A stretch of DNA of 64,000 bases from Echinometra lucunter (Eukaryota; Echinodermata; Echinoidea; Camarodonta; Echinometridae), in contig CM057171.1 of assembly GCA_029962745.1 (NCBI GenBank), positions 17,368,546 through 17,432,545 on the forward strand, in the 5' to 3' direction. The translations under genes were made by a program, and so were the position numbers. Position 1 is the stretch's first letter, and each line of letters opens with the position of its first letter. The notes beneath the pieces were generated by a model. That model was not told the origin of the DNA, made no database searches, and saw only the letters and a list, made by a program, of their open reading frames with translations. Positions 22,657-64,000 of the stretch are shown piece after piece.

Positions 22657-23447
22657 CAAAATTATCTTGCTCTTTTCCCCAGAGCTTTTAATTCAGTTAC
22701 GCAAGATTGGGGAAAAGTTGCATGCACTCATATAATTTGTTCTTCTTTCACTTCATTCTGTGGGAGTTATGATAATCAACGTACGTGTTTTATTATATGA
22801 TCTAGCTGCGATGATTTTTTTGGGGGGGGGTCAGGGGCACTAACCTTGGTCCTTACGTGTGTAGAAAAGAGAGTGGATACCACTTATGCAGGATTTGGTT
22901 GCTTTTTGTTTTGTTTTGTTTGTTTGTTTTGTTATATACTTAAAAGTTGTTTTACTCGAATATATTTTGTCATATTCTAGTATATATCTTTCATATTATG
23001 TTATATTTTGTTACATTTTGTTTCTGTTACGTTTTTGTGAAAATCCTACTTTACTTTGCTATTTATTTTATACTTTGTTCTTTTTCTGTTATATTTCTGT
23101 TATATTTTGTAAAATTTAAATTTTTGTTGAATTTTGTAAAAAATTGAGAAGAATCCAATATATATGGATTCAAAATCAATAAAATTTGAACTTATAACAT
23201 ACCGATGCTCAAGACCTAGCTCACTGGGCATAGATAACAGGGGGGGGGGGATGGGGGATGCATCCCCCCACATTTTGAGGTAGACTCATATATGTGTGTA
23301 CAAAAATATGTACGAATGGGCTAATCATCCCCCCCCCCAAGTATGAGGACCTGTCTACACTAATGCCTCACTCATCCATGAACCAAAGAATTATAGCACT
23401 CCTTTACTGAAGGACACGGTTCCATATTATTATCAGAAAATCAGGGC
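22657..23447. other. Intergenic AT-rich DNA
   Basis: T-rich stretch around 22886-23150 and scattered G and C runs; no gene or clear element recognised. Confidence 0.5.
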
Positions 23448-24208
23448 CCAGCCCTTTCATAAAACTTGTTATCATTAACAACTCAACTGCCACATTTGAT
23501 AAATTTGCACGTGGTTATTGCAATTTGTTATTGATAACAAGCAGTGGCGGCACCAAGGGGGGGCAATGGGGGGGCATTTGCCCCCCCACTCAGAAGCTTT
23601 GCCCCCCCAGTTGCCCCCCCAGAAATTTTGAGGACTGAAAAGAAAAATTATACAGTAATTTGTAAATAAGTAGATGTTGTCATAAGCATCATATTCAAGC
23701 TGTGAAGTACTCTAAAATACCATCTTCCGCTCTTCAAAACTTTGATTGAAAACCAAAAAAGCCCGGCAAAAAAGTGGTTATTTTTGGCTCGCTCGCTCGT
23801 CATATTTTAAAATTTATTTTCTAAAATGCAATTAAAAACAGGAAAAGTAGCCATTTTGGGCTCGCTCGCTTCGCTCGCTCGTCATATGTCAGAATATTTA
23901 TTCGAAAATGGGATTAAAAACCAAAAAAACGGTTTGTTTTTGGCTCGCTTCGCTCGCTCGCAAAATTGATATTAAAATGTGTGTTAGAGGAAAAAAAATA
24001 GTCCAAAAATTCAATTATCCTCCTCAAAGTGGATTTACGCCGGCGACTAAAACTCGCGCTTCACGCTCGATTTCTCCATACATGCAAAAAAAAAAATTGA
24101 TTGCCCTTGCCCCCCCAACATTTTCTTTTGCCCTCCATTTGCCCCCCCCACTTTAACAATCCTGGTGCCTCCACTGATAACAAGTTTAATGAAACGGGGC
24201 CCTGGCCC
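23448..24208. mobile_element. Family 7 element interrupted by an hAT insertion
   Basis: Outer ends GGGCCCAGCCCTTTCATAAA and GTTTAATGAAACGGGGCCC. Removing the hAT element and one TSD restores a normal family 7 palindrome. Confidence 0.85.
23542..24176. mobile_element. 635-bp hAT-like element with perfect 8-bp TSD
   Basis: Ends CAGTGGCGGCACCA and TGGTGCCTCCACTG; TSD ATAACAAG at 23534-23541 and 24177-24184. The interior carries three units of about 85 bp with GGCTCGCTCGCTTCGCTCGC motifs. No transposase frame. Confidence 0.92.
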
Positions 24209-25308
24209 CTGGGCTGTCCATCCAACGTGGTCACCCGGGCCAGGGCCAGGACCAGGGCGCGGTGGTCGTGTACTTAGAGTACAGTATACCAACCAAATGC
24301 AATGGGTGTATATATTCGCTTACAGTACCAGTCTACAACATAATATATCACGCACGCCCATCTCTCTTCAGCCTTTTATGTATGCTATCATCGTGTTGAC
24401 TTGTAAATTAATTAGTGATCATTACCCGATTCGAATCGATTTAATACAACTTTCAAACTCACCGTTACATCTTGCAAATATCATGGACTGTCCACAGTAG
24501 TCAAAGAGTGAAAAAAAGTATATACATTTACTAGCTATGTACGAAACAACTTCCTCGATCCTTAAGGCTTTAGTTTAAGGAGGTGGTCGGCCGGTGGTGA
24601 TATTTACACAGTGATACGCTGCCTTTAAAAAAAAGTGACTGGATTTAAGTCGCGCCGATGCAGTTGAGTGATCTGGTACTATATAGGTGGTAATATAGGC
24701 CAAAGGAATTGTCCCAGGCATTGATGCCCCTTGATGCTCCCGGGGTTGATGCTGGATGCTTTTGTAGACTACTGTACATGGCAAAGCTTACCTACATGTA
24801 TTATCTCCAATCTTTATTTAACTCTCATCTCTCATCTCTCTCTCTCTCTTTCTCTCTCTCTGTATCTCAATTGCTTTCATATATATTTATTTTCACGATT
24901 TATATCTTCTTCTGCTTCTGTAATAATCTGCAGGCTATCATTAAGATGAACATAGCAGAATGTGGCTATTTTCAAGGTGGGAGCGTAGCGAGCAGGGAAA
25001 GATTCTTATATACTCCTTTTTATGGTAGAAGTGATAATTCATCATCAGAATACACAATGGGCCTTTAAGATATCTATCTAAAAAAAAAACATTATATTTG
25101 GTCACCTCAATTGCCTAACTTATTCGCTTTCAAAGACCTTCCTGTATCTAAATATTATACGAGCGAGCGCAGTGAGCGAGGAAATATATACACTCTCTTT
25201 CGTGGTACCAGCGTTATTTCGTCATCAAAATACACAAGCAAATAAGCCGAATATGACTCTATTTGGACATCTTACTTCTCTTTTTTTCCCTCCTTTCTCT
25301 CCCCTCTC

Positions 25309-25345
<37 letters not shown>

Positions 25346-25841
25346 TCGACAGCGATCGCGAATTTGCCGGCCAGAATTTTGAGGGGGAGGGGGTCACAAC
25401 CTCCTTTAGCGACGCCCCTGGTGAAATTATAGATACGCCAGAATGCGATCAGTAAAATAATTCTTTCGTCGACTTCATGTCTGAACAAAAGTGTCCCCTG
25501 AGTCTACTTAATTGCCGAACTATTGTTAAATGTGCAAAAAGGGTCTTATTTAACTCACATGCTGGAAATGAATGCATGAAGAAATGTAGAATGTCCTCTT
25601 CTGATTGACGATTTTAACAAATTTTATCATCTGCCAATCCCCATTTTGTTTCTTTGCATGGGATAAGATTATACATGTATACCAGGCCTGGATTATAATT
25701 ATAGACAGAGTTTGAATTAAACTCAGGCAATTTGCATTCTCGAATATGCATTAAGTTTATAACAACAAACAAAGAAACAAAGAAACAACAACAACAACTA
25801 AAACCAACCAATCAATTAGCCGAGCTACTGACCACTCAATG
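24209..25841. other. Intergenic DNA with CT tracts and diverged repeats
   Basis: CT-rich tracts at 24825-24861 and 25310-25345. Two related segments (GAGCGTAGCGAGCAGG at 24980; GAGCGAGCGCAGTGAGCGAG at 25161) precede similar text. An hAT-like end GCGACGCCCCTG is at 25409. No gene recognised. Confidence 0.5.
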
Positions 25842-25954
25842 CAGTGGCATAGACAGGTTCTTACACCTGGGGGGGGGGGGGGGGGGATGATTTGACGTTA
25901 ACGAGAAATCGAGGATCAATTTCGTATACAGATACGCACACACACACGCACACA

Positions 25955-25992
<38 letters not shown>

Positions 25993-26049
25993 TACATTCT
26001 AATGAACAGACATAAATAGAAGATATACGCACCGTGACAAACGAATATA

Positions 26050-26097
<48 letters not shown>

Positions 26098-26898
26098 TAA
26101 TAATAATAATAAAAGTAATAATAATAATAATGATAATAATAATAGAGAATACTTATTAAGCGCATAATAACTGGAGTTACAATTATTGGTGCAAAAGTGC
26201 ATGAGACAAAATATGAATATCATAGTAACTATGCAAATGTATATTAACAAGAAAATAACAAGGACAGAAAAATAATTCGTATAATATTATGCATGCTATG
26301 TACCATAAGCTTACATTCAAAGAAAAGGAGCATGTATGAGTTTGAAACACCGCATGGACAACACATATGGACTGACACACATTATTTGCATCATGATATT
26401 TATCCTTTTTTTTTTCAAATTTTGTTATTGCACCACTTCTGAAAAACTGTGACGGCGCCGAAATTACCCAAAAGTAATATAAATAACTACATAAATCAGA
26501 ATAATGATCGATATAGTTATGATAGTAATCGCCATTTCAGTCACATTAAGGATGATGATGATAACTATTATTATTATCATAAGCATAATGATAATAATAC
26601 ATTACTAATTATCATTATTATTATTGTTGTTGTTATAATGATAACTATTATTATTATCATAAGCATAATGATAATAATACATTATTAATTATCATTATTA
26701 TTATTGTTGTTGTTATAATGATAATAATTATTATTATCATAATTGTTGTTTCTATCATTTCTAAACATATTAATTCAGTTTAATTGTAAGCAAACATCCT
26801 TCCCTAAAACCTAGGGGGGATGATTGTACATGTCATCCCCCCTTGTGAGTCGGGGGGGGGGATGCATACCCCTCATCTCCCCGCTGTCTACGCCCCTG
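25842..26898. mobile_element. 1,057-bp hAT-like element with perfect 8-bp TSD
   Basis: Ends CAGTGGCATAGACAGG and GCTGTCTACGCCCCTG; TSD ACTCAATG at 25834-25841 and 26899-26906. It contains 18 G in a row, (CA)n, (TAA)n and a repeated unit of about 93 bp at 26555-26745. No transposase. Confidence 0.9.
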
Positions 26899-26906
26899 AC
26901 TCAATG

Positions 26907-27756
26907 TCAATTCCGGATCTATTTTCCCAGTAAATGCAACATGTATTAAAAATGTACTTTGTTAACTTGGTATTTTCAGTTTGGAGAGCAGGCCGGGTTG
27001 GTGTCAGGAGAATTGTAGTACCCAAAGTACTTCGCTGGTTTATCATTCCATAATTGTTATGTTAGATTGTAATGTTGAATATTCAGGGTAGCGCGGCCCG
27101 CCCCCTATGATTTTCCAACGGTGATCCGGCAAAGGGGAAAAGAAAAGAAAGGAAGAAGAAGAAGAAGAAGAAGAAGAAGAAGAAGAAGAAGAAGAAGAAG
27201 AAGAAGAAGAAGAAGAAGAAGAAGAAGAAGAAGAAGAAGAAGAAGAAGAAGAGAAGTGTGCGCGCAGGAAGAGGGGGCAATTAAGATCATGCAACTAATA
27301 TCCGTATTTGTTCATTTTAAACGTAAAACTCACCTGTGGGTCAGGGTTTAAAAAAAACAGAAAGATACTTGCCCCTATTGAAATAACCCGGCGACGCCCC
27401 TAGATATTGTACACAGAAAAAAAATGAAGGAAAAAAAACACACCAAAAAACAAACAAACAAACTAAACCCGCGGGGGTTTACAGAGGGGGGTTTTCCGCC
27501 TCATCTGAAAGAGACAATTTCCTTCTTTAGATTATCTGCTAACTTCAGTTCGAAAGCACGTGACATTTCGTCCACTTTGTTTTGTGTACGTTAAACAAAA
27601 CATGCTTTTGCGCTTACATGCAAGGACCAGCGGTCGCTTTATTACGTACGTGCCTGCAGTGCTTGCCCCGATTCTTCAAACTTCGTGTACTCTTACTTAG
27701 GTCTTGGTCTTAGCCCAGCGATTTGCACTGATTGAAATTGCTCTTTTAATTTTCAG
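26907..27756. other. 5' flank of TPC2 with a long GAA tract
   Basis: (GAA)n of about 100 bp at 27153-27253. An hAT-like terminus CGACGCCCCTAG lies near 27392. The last part is less AT-rich and ends in an acceptor-like sequence at 27756; the true transcription start is not recognisable. Confidence 0.6.
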
Positions 27757-27776
27757 AGTATTTAGATATCATCATC

Positions 27777-63980
<36,204 letters not shown>

Positions 63981-64000
63981 GTGAGAAAGGAATTACAAAT

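Overview
The window looks like nuclear DNA of an echinoderm, most likely a sea urchin. The evidence is GT-AG introns, dense short transposons, tRNA-derived SINEs, and a giant ankyrin/ZU5/UPA/death protein of the type expanded in sea urchins (family assignment from memory; no search was run). There is no bacterial gene structure and no CRISPR array.

Two protein-coding genes lie head to head, separated by about 7.5 kb. (1) On the minus strand, 20216 down to 2088, is a complete ten-exon gene. A single 4.7-kb exon carries about 43 ankyrin repeats; nine more exons give the last ankyrin repeats, a ZU5 domain, a UPA domain and a C-terminal death domain (about 2,109 residues). One extra base at 19334-19336 breaks the frame of the large exon, so the copy is either a recent pseudogene or allele, or carries a sequence error. 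(2) On the plus strand, 27777 to the right edge, is a two-pore channel of the TPC2 type: 22 exons, 740 codons, all splice phases consistent, ending after the last transmembrane segment. Only the C-terminal tail is missing. TPC2 proteins are endolysosomal cation channels gated by PI(3,5)P2 and NAADP. Nothing in the sequence links the two genes functionally.

Most remaining DNA is mobile or repetitive. Several families of TTAA-flanked inverted-repeat elements (about 0.4-0.6 kb, no transposase) fill the channel introns. There are three hAT-like elements with perfect 8-bp target duplications, one of them nested inside another element. A 1.6-kb terminal-inverted-repeat element carries a BED-like zinc finger and adjoins a LINE fragment. 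Further items are tRNA-headed SINEs, a CR1/L2-type LINE tail, and very long CTA/CTG, GAA, CA, TAA, poly(G) and poly(C) tracts.

The most unusual signal is that short segments spanning exon/intron borders have been duplicated and have decayed next to the real exon. Partial copies of channel exons 10, 19 and 20, a 94-bp minisatellite that multiplies the exon 6 donor site, and a possible copy of the UPA exon acceptor are all visible. The channel also has an EF-hand-like loop in its interdomain linker and three closely spaced N-glycosylation sequons in a luminal loop, neither of which is in human TPC2 as I recall it.
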